Position numbers and translations under genes: made by a program. A stretch of 64,000 nucleotides of DNA, from contig NZ_AP018288.1 of assembly GCF_002368335.1 (NCBI RefSeq), positions 5,052,902-5,116,901 of the forward strand. The letters are read 5' to 3'. A model generated the notes under the pieces. That model was not told the origin of the DNA, ran no database searches, and saw only the letters and a list, made by a program, of their open reading frames with translations. The number at the start of each line of letters is the position of its first letter. The stretch's first letter is position 1. This document shows positions 17,072-25,758 of the stretch, one piece after another. This DNA is from Nostoc sp. NIES-4103. Its GTDB lineage: Bacteria; Cyanobacteriota; Cyanobacteriia; Cyanobacteriales; Nostocaceae.

Positions 17072-20000
17072 ATGCTGAGTGCGATTATCAAATGGGCGAT
17101 CGCTCGCCGTTGGTTAGTCATCCTTGGTACAATTATCCTGACTATTTGGATATTTCGGACAATTATCCAAATGCCCTTGGATGTATTTCCTAGCTTTGCA
17201 CCACCGCAAGTTGAAATTCAAACAGAAGCACCAGGACTTGCACCAGAAGAAATCGAATCTTTGGTCACTTTATCAATTGAAAGTGCAATTAATGGTACTC
17301 CGGGAGTCACAGCAGTACGCTCATCTTCAGCTGCGGGAATATCCGTTGTCAAAGTTATCTTTAACTGGGGTACTGATATCTATCAAGCTCGGCAATTAGT
17401 AACAGAGCGATTACAACAAAGTTATAGTAAGCTGCCTTCAGGGGTAGAAACACCGCAAATTTCCCCTACAAGTTCTCCTATTGGCACTGTCTTACAATAT
17501 GCTTTTACTTCCCAAAATACTCCTTTGATGGAAGTGCGGCGGCTTGTTGATTGGCAAGTGACAAATCGCCTGTTAGCTGTGCCTGGTGTTAGTCAAGTTG
17601 TGGCGTATGGTGGCGATGTCCGCCAATATCAAGTATTAGTTGATCCAGCAAAATTAAGAGCCTTTAATGTCACTTTAGAAGATGTAGAACAAGCTGCCAA
17701 AGCTGCCAATATTAATGCTCCTGGTGGCTATTTAATTACTCCTGACCGAGAAAAGTTAATTCGAGGAATTGGACGAATAGAATCTATTGAAGAATTAAAG
17801 CAATCAGTAATTACTGCTCGCAATGGTACACCTGTGAAAATTTCTGATGTAGCTGATGTGCAAATTGGTGCAGCTATTAAACGAGGTGATGGCAGTTTTA
17901 ATGGTGAAAAGGCAGTTATTGTAATGATTAATAAACAGCCTCAAGTTGATACTCCTACTGTCACCCGTGCCATAGAAGCCGCAATGTCAGAGATTCAAAC
18001 AGGATTACCGAAAGATATCAAATTTTTCCCAACTTTTCGTCAAGAAAACTATATTGATGCTTCTATAGAAAATGTTCGAGAAGCTTTAGTTGAAGGTAGC
18101 ATGATTGTTGCTTTAATTCTCATTCCTTTTTTAATGAATTGGCGCAACTTAGCTATTTGTTTAACTGCCCTACCTTTATCTTTGTTAATAGGAGTATTAT
18201 TACTCAATTGGTTGGGACAAGGTTTAAATACTATGACTTTGGGAGGGTTAGCAGTAGCAATTGGTTCAGCCGTTGATGATGCAATTGTTGATGCTGAGAA
18301 TGTTTACCGTAACTTGCGAGAAAATAAATATTCTCCTCACCCGCGCCCGGTTTTAGATGTTGTATTTGATGGCTGTCAAGAAGTACGCGATTCAGTATTT
18401 GGAGCTACCATAATTACGATAGTTGTGTTCTCGCCAGTTTTTGCTTTGACTGGTGTTGAAGGTAGCATTTTTATCCCTATGGGATTAGGTTATATGGTAG
18501 CAGTAATCGCCTCAAGTATCACAGCATTGACGGTGACTCCGGCTTTATGTGCTATTTTACTGCCTTATGGTCGCTTGCCAGAAACAGAACCTTGGGTAGC
18601 GAGATTTTTTAAGCGACTTTACTATCCTTTATTAACATTTTCTCTCAAACGTTCAGGAATTGTTTTAAGTTTAGCGATCGCTAGTGTGGTAGCTGCTGCT
18701 TTGATTGTCCCTACCTTTGGCAGAATATTTTTACCAGAGTTTCAAGAGCAAACTTTAGTAAATACCCTAACTCTTTATCCGGGGGTTTCTCTGGAAGCTA
18801 CTAATGCAGCCGGTGAAGCACTTCAGAACGCACTTAAGGAAGACTCTAGATTTCCTTATGTGCAGTTGCGTTCTGGACGTGCGCCAGGCGACTCTGATGC
18901 GGCGGGAGTAAATTTAGCACATTTGGACATTGAGTTAAGCGAAGCAGGGATGAAAGACAGGAAGGGAACGATAGAGAAGCTACGAAAGGAATTTGCTAAA
19001 TTACCAGGAGTAGCACCAAACATTGGCGGTTTTATCTCCCATCGCATGGATGAAGTGTTATCTGGAGTTAGGAGTGCGATCGCAGTTAAAATTTTCGGTG
19101 CTGATTTAGAACAACTCCGCACCATTGGGAAACAAGTTGATGATGTGATGAAAACCGTGAATGGAGTTGTAGATTTACAACTAGAACCCCAAATCCCAAT
19201 TGAACAAATACAAATTAAGTTTAATCGTGCTGCTGCATCACGATATGGTTTAACTATAGGAAAATTGTCGGAAATTATTGAAACTGCTCTCAAGGGACGA
19301 GTAGTTTCTCAAATTCTAGAAAAACAACAAACTTTCGATTTAGTTGTCTGGTTAAAGCCAGATGTACGGCAAAACTTGGATAGTATTGGCAACTTATTAG
19401 TTGATACACCCAATGGGCAACCAATTCCTCTCGCACAGGTTGCTGCAATTGAAAGCGGTACCGGTGCGAACACTATCAATAGAGAAAATGTATCTCGATT
19501 GATTGTAGTTTCTGCTAATGCTAGTGGTAGAGATTTACGTTCTATTGTCAATGAAATTCAAACTAAAGTTAAGCAAAAAGTACAGATACCTGCTGGTTAT
19601 TATATTCAATATGCAGGACAATTTGAGGCAGAAGAAAGAGCAACTCAAAATATTTTAATTTCGAGTGCGATCGCTTTTGTAGCAATTACAGTCATCATGT
19701 ATCTTTCAGTCAAATCTATTCCTTCTACCGCCATGATTATGATTAACTTGCCATTAGCATTAGTAGGAGGAGTATTTTCCGTAGCTTTGACAGGTAAAGT
19801 TTTATCTATCGCTTCTCTAGTAGGTTTTGTCACCTTATTCGGTGTTGCTACCCGCAATGGTTTGTTACTTGTGGATAATTACAATACTAAATTTGGTGAA
19901 GGTATACCACTTAAAGAAGTTTTAATTAAAGGCTCAATGGAACGCTTAAACGCCATTTTGATGACAGCTTTTACCTCTGCTTTAGGATTAGCACCTTTAG

Positions 20001-20188
20001 TAATTGAAAGTGGCCCTGGAAAAGAAATTTTACAACCACTTTCGATAGTTGTATTAGGCGGCTTGTTTACTTCTACGGCATTAACTTTAATGATATTACC
20101 AGCTTTATATGCCAAATTTGGGAAATTATTGCTACCTCAGCGTATTACGCCAGTTGTAGAGAATGGCAAAGGATTCGATTTGTTTTAG
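17072..20188 (+). CDS. RND efflux pump, heavy-metal (HME) type, CusA/CzcA/CopA-like
   Basis: 1038 residues with the twelve-helix RND architecture: TM1 near 15-30 (WLVILGTIILTIWIF), a large periplasmic loop, six central helices, a second loop and six C-terminal helices. The TM4 signature is GLAVAIGSAVDDAIVDAENVYR, with the acidic residues used for proton relay in the HME subclass. ISHRMDEVLSGVRSAIAVKI is the porter-domain block shared with CusA/CzcA. It drives proton-coupled export of a cation, probably together with the adjacent adaptor and an outer-membrane channel that is not in this window. Metal choice (Cu/Ag, Ni, Co/Zn) cannot be fixed; the neighbouring genes match the copper copBAC arrangement. 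Confidence 0.92.
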   Translation: MLSAIIKWAIARRWLVILGTIILTIWIFRTIIQMPLDVFPSFAPPQVEIQTEAPGLAPEEIESLVTLSIESAINGTPGVTAVRSSSAAGISVVKVIFNWGTDIYQARQLVTERLQQSYSKLPSGVETPQISPTSSPIGTVLQYAFTSQNTPLMEVRRLVDWQVTNRLLAVPGVSQVVAYGGDVRQYQVLVDPAKLRAFNVTLEDVEQAAKAANINAPGGYLITPDREKLIRGIGRIESIEELKQSVITARNGTPVKISDVADVQIGAAIKRGDGSFNGEKAVIVMINKQPQVDTPTVTRAIEAAMSEIQTGLPKDIKFFPTFRQENYIDASIENVREALVEGSMIVALILIPFLMNWRNLAICLTALPLSLLIGVLLLNWLGQGLNTMTLGGLAVAIGSAVDDAIVDAENVYRNLRENKYSPHPRPVLDVVFDGCQEVRDSVFGATIITIVVFSPVFALTGVEGSIFIPMGLGYMVAVIASSITALTVTPALCAILLPYGRLPETEPWVARFFKRLYYPLLTFSLKRSGIVLSLAIASVVAAALIVPTFGRIFLPEFQEQTLVNTLTLYPGVSLEATNAAGEALQNALKEDSRFPYVQLRSGRAPGDSDAAGVNLAHLDIELSEAGMKDRKGTIEKLRKEFAKLPGVAPNIGGFISHRMDEVLSGVRSAIAVKIFGADLEQLRTIGKQVDDVMKTVNGVVDLQLEPQIPIEQIQIKFNRAAASRYGLTIGKLSEIIETALKGRVVSQILEKQQTFDLVVWLKPDVRQNLDSIGNLLVDTPNGQPIPLAQVAAIESGTGANTINRENVSRLIVVSANASGRDLRSIVNEIQTKVKQKVQIPAGYYIQYAGQFEAEERATQNILISSAIAFVAITVIMYLSVKSIPSTAMIMINLPLALVGGVFSVALTGKVLSIASLVGFVTLFGVATRNGLLLVDNYNTKFGEGIPLKEVLIKGSMERLNAILMTAFTSALGLAPLVIESGPGKEILQPLSIVVLGGLFTSTALTLMILPALYAKFGKLLLPQRITPVVENGKGFDLF

Positions 20189-20242
20189 TTAAGCATAAAG
20201 CAACTAGGTTTCTACTCAGCACTTTGTTACGGAAATAAACCA

Positions 20243-20734
20243 ATGAAAACATTAAAAACTAGCTTAATTATTCTTGGAAGTTTCGGGCTATTATTAGGAT
20301 CTTGTAGTAATACTAATCAAGTAGCTAATATAGAAAATAGTTCAGCTACTTCTACTTCAACTACTAAAACTCCATCTGTTCCCCCTTCATCTGCTACTAA
20401 AACAGATAGTGAACATGGTGCATCTCATGGAGGACAAGTTGTAGAGACAGGTAGCTATCATCTAGAATTTGTGCAAGAGAAGGAAGCAAGCGCAACTCAC
20501 ATAGATTTATACCTGCTAAAAGGTGAAAATCACCAAACAGTACCTAATGCAAAAGTAACGGCTCAAGTTCAGCTACCTAATGGACAACAAAAGACAATTC
20601 CCTTATCCTATGATACCGATGGAAAACATTACACAGCAAAGTTAACTGAAAAAGCAACTGGTCAATATCAGGTAAAAGTTATTGCTGACATTGGAGGCGA
20701 AAAAGTAAATGGTAGATTTACTTTTGCTCAATAA
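20243..20734 (+). CDS. Small lipoprotein linked to metal efflux (FixH/YtkA-like)
   Basis: 163 residues. The N-terminus has a lipobox, LLLGSC at about 16-21, so it should be lipid-anchored. A Ser/Thr-rich linker follows, then EHGASHGGQVVETGSYHLE and a beta-sandwich-like domain (HIDLYLLKGENHQTVPNAKV; GQYQVKVIADIGGEKVNG). The His-Gly cluster and the fold resemble small proteins found in metal-efflux operons (third gene of copBAC in Synechocystis occupies this place) and the YtkA/FixH group. A periplasmic metal-binding or assembly role is inference. It lies 54 bp after the pump and 59 bp before the regulator. Confidence 0.7.
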   Translation: MKTLKTSLIILGSFGLLLGSCSNTNQVANIENSSATSTSTTKTPSVPPSSATKTDSEHGASHGGQVVETGSYHLEFVQEKEASATHIDLYLLKGENHQTVPNAKVTAQVQLPNGQQKTIPLSYDTDGKHYTAKLTEKATGQYQVKVIADIGGEKVNGRFTFAQ

Positions 20735-20793
20735 AATTATAGTAAACATGTTAACTATCAATTACAGATAGATGATGCAATAATTCTGTAAAT

Positions 20794-21498
20794 ATGAGGA
20801 TACTGTTAGTTGAAGATGAGCCAGATTTAGGGTCTGCTATTAAACGAACTTTAAATCAACAAAAGTATTTAGTTGATTGGGTGATGGATGGTAATGAAGC
20901 ATGGATTTACTTAGAAAATAGCTCGGCACAATATACAGTAGCGATTCTCGATTGGATGCTTCCAGGCATTACTGGTTTAGAATTGTGTCAAAGACTGCGT
21001 TATGAAGGAAATCCTCTTCCTATCTTGATGTTAACAGCTAAAGATAGGATGGAAGATAAAGTTACTGGCTTGGATGCGGGTGCTGATGACTACTTGGTGA
21101 AGCCTTTTGGGATGATAGAATTGCTAGCACGATTGCGGGCTTTACAGCGCCGTTCTCCCCATTTCCAACCTCAACAATTGACTGTTGGTCATTTAACTCT
21201 AGATTATGGCAACAGTACAGTCATAAGACAAAATATAACAGGTGAGCAGCAAACAATTCTTTTAACTAATAAAGAATTCCAACTATTAGAATATTTGATG
21301 AAGCACCCCAACCAGATTGTTTCTACTGAACAAATTCGCAATCAAATATGGGAAGTTAATGCCGAATCTAGTAGCAACGTAGTGGCGGCACAAATACGTT
21401 TGTTACGCCGCAAACTCACCAATAGCAACTGTCCTAACCTAATTGAAACTTTGCACGGTATGGGATATCGTCTTAAGTTCACTAATGAATCAAAATAA
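20794..21498 (+). CDS. OmpR-family response regulator of the efflux operon
   Basis: 234 residues. The receiver domain has the acidic pair EDE (7-9), phospho-acceptor Asp53 in AILDWMLPG, Thr81 and Lys103 in LVKPFG. The C-terminal winged helix has the OmpR pattern LTNKEFQLLEYLMKHPNQIV and NVVAAQIRLLRRKL...ETLHGMGYRL. It would bind a direct-repeat promoter site, and the 11-bp repeat at 15273-15294 is the obvious candidate. The kinase gene overlaps its 3' end by 14 bases, indicating co-translation. It is close to the RppA/NrsR/CopR group of cyanobacterial metal regulators. Confidence 0.93.
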   Translation: MRILLVEDEPDLGSAIKRTLNQQKYLVDWVMDGNEAWIYLENSSAQYTVAILDWMLPGITGLELCQRLRYEGNPLPILMLTAKDRMEDKVTGLDAGADDYLVKPFGMIELLARLRALQRRSPHFQPQQLTVGHLTLDYGNSTVIRQNITGEQQTILLTNKEFQLLEYLMKHPNQIVSTEQIRNQIWEVNAESSSNVVAAQIRLLRRKLTNSNCPNLIETLHGMGYRLKFTNESK

Positions 21499-22897
21499 AC
21501 TGTTTCGGCTCACTCGCATTCGTTTAGCTTTGTCTTACGCCATTGTTATGGGTTTGATTTTAAGCCTATGTGCCTTTGGTTTTTACAGAGCTGTGTTTCA
21601 TGCTCATGTGGTGGCTTTAGACAGCGAAATCGAGTCTGTAGCGGGAACACTGCACGATAGTCTTGAACTCAAACTACAGTCACCCGGACGTTTAGAACCT
21701 TTAGCAGTTAAGCTATTTCCAAATATAGATAACTGTGGAATTCAAGCTACTAATTGTATTCAACAACAGCCGCATCCTCAACGCCATCTGCTTGGTATTG
21801 TTACTAAAACTAGCTACTATATACGTTTTTTTAATACTTCAGGAAAATTAATTGCTAACGCTGGTTATTATCCGGAAGGATTACCTGATATTTTTAATCA
21901 AAAAACTTGGCAATTTTACAGAGATAATAAAGGTCAAGAATACCATCAAATTACGCTATCGCTGCATACCCAAAATAATCAAGATTGGGGATATATGCAA
22001 GTAGGGCGAAGTCTAGAAGAATTTAATCATTACTTGGATAGTGTCAAACTAATTTTGGTATTAGGATTGCCAATGGCGATGGCTATGATTGCTGGTGCTA
22101 GTTGGTGGTTATCTGGATTAGCTATGCAGCCAATTTATCAATCCTATCGACAAATTCAACAGTTTACAGCAGATGCTGCACATGAGTTACGAACGCCTTT
22201 AGCTGCAACAGGTGCAACGGTAGAATCAGCACTTTTAATGTCACAAATCGACCCAGAAGAAACACGGGATATATTGCAAACTATACAACGTCAAAATCAA
22301 AGACTAACAACTTTAGTCGTTGATTTATTGATGTTAGCGCGTTTAGATAGACAAGCCCAAAAATTACAGCGTGAAGTTTGTTGTCTAAATGATATTGTTA
22401 GCGATTTAATTGAGGAGTTTGAAGCAATGGCAACTGCCGCAGGAATAAAGTTGACATCTTCAATACAAGTGAATCAAAATGTGAATATTACAGGAAATTG
22501 TGACCAGCTTTACCGATTGGTTTCTAATTTAATTGTCAATGCAATACAATACACACCCAGAGGAGGAGAAGTAACGGTTGTATTAGACTTCAATGACTAT
22601 TATGCTGTAATTAAAGTGCAAGATACAGGTATTGGTATCCCAAAACACGAACTGACTCGAATTTTTGATCGTTTTTATCGGGTAAGTAGCGATCGCTCTC
22701 GTAGCGGTGGTGGTTCTGGCTTAGGATTAGCTATTGTTCACGCTATTACTCAAGCACATCACGGCAGCATAGATGTGCAAAGTGAATTAGGTAAAGGCAG
22801 TACCTTTACTATCAAGTTACCACTCAATATGCATCTGCTTGATGGTGTTCGTTCTACCTACTTGTTTAAGATGTTGTCCAATGCCAAACATAAATAG
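21485..22897 (+). CDS. Sensor histidine kinase of the efflux operon
   Basis: 470 residues. TM1 (about 16-35) and TM2 (about 188-211) enclose a periplasmic sensor of roughly 150 residues containing a Cys pair (C84, C91) and His residues near HPQRH. The kinase core is intact: H-box FTADAAHELRTPLAA with His233, N-box NLIVNAIQYTP, G1 DTGIGIP, F-box FDRFYRV and G2 GSGLGLAIV. It phosphorylates the regulator encoded just upstream. ATG 21485 overlaps the regulator gene by 14 bases. The pair resembles RppB/NrsS/CopS sensors of nickel or copper; the ligand is not decided by sequence. Confidence 0.92.
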   Translation: MNQNKLFRLTRIRLALSYAIVMGLILSLCAFGFYRAVFHAHVVALDSEIESVAGTLHDSLELKLQSPGRLEPLAVKLFPNIDNCGIQATNCIQQQPHPQRHLLGIVTKTSYYIRFFNTSGKLIANAGYYPEGLPDIFNQKTWQFYRDNKGQEYHQITLSLHTQNNQDWGYMQVGRSLEEFNHYLDSVKLILVLGLPMAMAMIAGASWWLSGLAMQPIYQSYRQIQQFTADAAHELRTPLAATGATVESALLMSQIDPEETRDILQTIQRQNQRLTTLVVDLLMLARLDRQAQKLQREVCCLNDIVSDLIEEFEAMATAAGIKLTSSIQVNQNVNITGNCDQLYRLVSNLIVNAIQYTPRGGEVTVVLDFNDYYAVIKVQDTGIGIPKHELTRIFDRFYRVSSDRSRSGGGSGLGLAIVHAITQAHHGSIDVQSELGKGSTFTIKLPLNMHLLDGVRSTYLFKMLSNAKHK

Positions 22898-23151
22898 TTA
22901 AAGTTGCTTTTTGAGTGCTATTCACTTTCAAGAAATATAGGAAGTGGGGAGTGGGAAAAGAAAGTGTTTATTTGCTTTATAACAGGCGGTGCGTCGCCAG
23001 TGGGTTAGTTTCGAGCAACACAGTGAACAGGAAAGGGGCAAGGAAGTGTTTGTTTCATATGTTGTGGGTTTCAAACAACCTCTGGTCAAGAGCGCAAATA
23101 TGCTGAGAATAATTTGCTATTTTATTGTTAAAAGCTGAAGTTTACATATAT

Positions 23152-24123
23152 ATGAATCGCTCTGCCTGCCTGATATTTAATCCGGTTGCGGGTCAAGGTG
23201 ACCCAGAACAGGAACTACTCCAGATTAGGACTTTGTTAGAGTCGGAAATTGACTTAGATATTTATTTAACAACAGAAGAAGTCGGCGCTGACGAACTGGC
23301 GCAAGCAGCAGTAGAACGAGGTGTAGATGCAATTATAGCTTCTGGGGGTGATGGTACTCTCTCAGCAGCAGCAGCAGCAGTGGTAGCCACTGATATTCCG
23401 TTTGGTATTATTTCTCGCGGTACAGCTAACGCTTTCGCCACAGCTTTAAGGATTCCAGATACAATCGAAGCGGCTTGTCAGACAATATTGCAAGGATTCA
23501 CCAAGAATGTGGATGTAGCTTATTGCAATGGTCTACCTATGGTACTGCTGGCTGGTGTCGGTTTTGAGGCTGAAACTGTAGAAAAAGCAGACCGAGAAGC
23601 AAAAAAGCGCTTCGGTATCATGGCGTACATCTTAGCAGGAATCCAGCAACTCCGCGAATTAGAGAGTTTTGATGTAGAGATTGAAACCGAGGATAAGATA
23701 ATTAAAACTACTGCCTCAGCAGTGACAGTGGCAAACGCAGCTCCTCCCACTTCAGTATTAGCTCAAGGCCCAGCAGGTATCGTCTATGATGATGGATTAT
23801 TAGATTTAACAATAGTAGCTCCAGCTAGTAAAGCCGGAGCGATCGCTGCTACATATCACCTGTTTCAAACAGCTTCTTCAGGCACGGCCGCAGAAAGAGA
23901 TGACATCGGCTACTTACGAGCCAAAAAAGTCAAAATTACCACAGATCCACCGCAAAAGGTTGTCTTAGATGGTGAGATGATTGGCACAACACCCATTGAA
24001 GTTGAGTGTGTACCAGCAGGCTTAAGGATTTTTGTGCCATCAGTAGAAGAAACTGAGCCTGCGGAAAAACTAGAAGGACTGCCAAATTTGAGTGTTGAAT
24101 TAAAAAACCCATCACAGGAGTGA
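23152..24123 (+). CDS. Diacylglycerol-kinase-catalytic-domain protein (YegS/BmrU type)
   Basis: 323 residues. CLIFNPVAGQG at the start is the family's NPxxG block, IIASGGDGTLSAAA is the nucleotide-binding GGDGT motif (about residue 61), and ISRGTANAFATAL follows as the P-loop-like element. The C-terminal beta-sandwich ends with KVVLDGEMIGTTPIEV. It is probably a lipid kinase that phosphorylates diacylglycerol or a similar lipid at the membrane. ATG 23152 opens the conserved domain; the TTG at 23125 is in frame but adds nine hydrophobic residues. The gene stands alone. Confidence 0.88.
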   Translation: MNRSACLIFNPVAGQGDPEQELLQIRTLLESEIDLDIYLTTEEVGADELAQAAVERGVDAIIASGGDGTLSAAAAAVVATDIPFGIISRGTANAFATALRIPDTIEAACQTILQGFTKNVDVAYCNGLPMVLLAGVGFEAETVEKADREAKKRFGIMAYILAGIQQLRELESFDVEIETEDKIIKTTASAVTVANAAPPTSVLAQGPAGIVYDDGLLDLTIVAPASKAGAIAATYHLFQTASSGTAAERDDIGYLRAKKVKITTDPPQKVVLDGEMIGTTPIEVECVPAGLRIFVPSVEETEPAEKLEGLPNLSVELKNPSQE

Positions 24124-24307
24124 GGGGAATTGGGAATTGGGAATCGGGAATGGGTAAATAATTTAACTTTTAACCTCCTGCTTCCTTTTTCAGGAAAGCT
24201 AAACCACATGTTTATTGCATAATTACTCGTGTACTTCTAAGTCGAAGCAAGCTACGCATAGCGTCTGCGCCAGCAGAAGGCTATTGAACCATGACTGTCA
24301 TCAATCA

Positions 24308-24766
24308 TTAGTCAACACAATTAGATATTGTTGCTTGTAATTGACTTTCGAGATTTGCACGCAACCACAAATCTGCTACCGACCAAACCCAGAACTTATT
24401 TGGAGGTTCCACAAAATCTTCTTGTTTATGGGTAACGATCGCATCCAGTTGGCGATCGCTAACACAGATTAACTCTACAGCAGATTCAAAATCTCTCACT
24501 CTTAGCGATCGCGCTTTTTGCAAGATAGTCTGATCAACAACACAGATTTGGATTTTCTCTTGTAACCAATTTACTACTATCTCAGCAATATTACTATTAT
24601 TGAAACGACTGGTATAGGCATCAATTTTTTCCCACCCCACATCTGTTAAGTGCATCTGAATGGATGGATGTACTATATCCAATAATTTTCTGACATCTTC
24701 TCCAAATTCATGGCGATTCATCAAAGCTTCTAATATTAAATCAGTATCTACTAAAATCCTGATCAC
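24308..24766 (-). CDS. PIN-domain protein without visible antitoxin
   Basis: 152 residues. The PIN fold is seen in IRILVDTDLILEALMNR (first catalytic Asp near 7), central acidic residues in DFESAVELICVSDRQLDAIVTHKQEDF, and a terminal conserved-Asp region. PIN proteins are Mg-dependent RNases and often toxins of type II systems. No antitoxin-like gene is adjacent: the 558 bp upstream contain no credible frame. The clear ILVDTDLIL core supports the family; toxicity is not supported by the context. Confidence 0.72.
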   Translation of the reverse strand: MIRILVDTDLILEALMNRHEFGEDVRKLLDIVHPSIQMHLTDVGWEKIDAYTSRFNNSNIAEIVVNWLQEKIQICVVDQTILQKARSLRVRDFESAVELICVSDRQLDAIVTHKQEDFVEPPNKFWVWSVADLWLRANLESQLQATISNCVD

Positions 24767-25324
24767 TTTTTACTCCTCTTATGAACCGATAAATCTAGTG
24801 TCAGAAAGCTGCTAATATGCGTTTAGTTAAATCGCTAATGCTAAGAACTAATCAGTAGTCAATTGTTTGGCTATTAACAAATGAATACGCGAACTGATAA
24901 CCAAAACGATGCAAATTTAAACATGTATTAGCCTGATAGCAGCTTTTCAATTTGGCATGGACATAATTAAGTACAACCTGAAAGAACCATATTTCAGATA
25001 AGATGTCAAATTTTTCAAAAGATATAGATGCTGTAAAAATAAAAACAGGCTTTAACATTACTCTGCCTGAGATTGACTATAAACTCATTTGACGGCAAAT
25101 GTTTTTTTGTAGTTCCAACTGATAACAAGTATCTTTGGTTAGGCAAATATGCAAAAGTAAAAAGAAAGCAACAAGGAACTATATCAGTACTATTTCTTTA
25201 CTCTTCCCCTGATTTGGTAAAAATACTCAGTTAGGAAAGTAATATAAATCTATGATCAATTTCAACAGATATAAGGTATTCTTCAATTATTAAACTGGTT
25301 ACTGGTGTAATCAGAGCATGTTGT
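24767..25324. other. Gap without recognisable gene
   Basis: AT-rich stretch between the divergent PIN and MoaD genes. One 68-codon ATG frame on the minus strand (24852-25058) lacks a family match and a good ribosome site, and I do not call it. I see no strong repeat or hairpin. Confidence 0.5.
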
Positions 25325-25585
25325 ATGTCTGAGTCTGCAATTACAGTTACAGTCAAATTGTTTGCTGCTTATCAAGAAGCCTATGGAGTTCCGGAACTAG
25401 TACTAGAAGTTCCTCATGGTACGCCAGTCCAAGCGGTGTGCGATCGCCTCATTGTCGAACACCCAGAACTAACCAAATGGCGTGAACTTACCCGCTTTGG
25501 AATTAATTTGATATTTGTAGAACCAGATACCCTCTTGCAAGATGGTGATGAAGTAGTATTAATTCCCCCCGTCAGCGGTGGCTAG
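25325..25585 (+). CDS. MoaD/ThiS family protein (molybdopterin synthase small subunit-like)
   Basis: 86 residues, ubiquitin-like beta-grasp fold: ITVTVKLFAAYQEAYG, LEVPHGTPVQAVCDRL and the terminal strand GDEVVLIPPVSGG. The free Gly-Gly end is the part that is adenylated and converted to a thiocarboxylate by MoeB/ThiF-type enzymes. VVLIPPVSGG is typical of true MoaD, which gives sulfur to molybdopterin. ATG 25325 is the only sensible start. No moa gene is adjacent, so it is a solitary copy; a second, different family member is at 40646. Confidence 0.85.
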   Translation: MSESAITVTVKLFAAYQEAYGVPELVLEVPHGTPVQAVCDRLIVEHPELTKWRELTRFGINLIFVEPDTLLQDGDEVVLIPPVSGG

Positions 25586-25634
25586 TCAAAAAGTATTGAA
25601 TTAGGGACTGGGGACTGGGGACTGGGGAGATGGG

Positions 25635-25674
25635 TGCAGGGGTGCAGGGGTGCAGGGGTGCAGGGGTGCAGGGG
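25635..25674. repeat. Octamer tandem repeat TGCAGGGG x5
   Basis: Five perfect TGCAGGGG units, preceded by GGGGACT repeats and followed by heptamer-like CAAACTC/TAACTC units that run to the stop codon of the next gene (25759). This is intergenic low-complexity DNA. Confidence 0.85.
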
Positions 25675-25758
25675 GGATGAGGGAGAAATAACTAACTCCA
25701 AACTCCAAACTCTTAACTCTTAACTTCAAACTCCTCACTCCTAACTTCTAACTTTCCC

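Noticed and set aside
22915..23106. A 63-codon frame between the sensor kinase and the lipid-kinase gene
   Set aside because: Low-complexity repeat-derived composition and no family resemblance.
24852..25058. A 68-codon minus-strand frame upstream of the PIN gene as an antitoxin
   Set aside because: No antitoxin-like motif, weak ribosome site, and a position about 85 bp from the PIN start; coding pattern not convincing.
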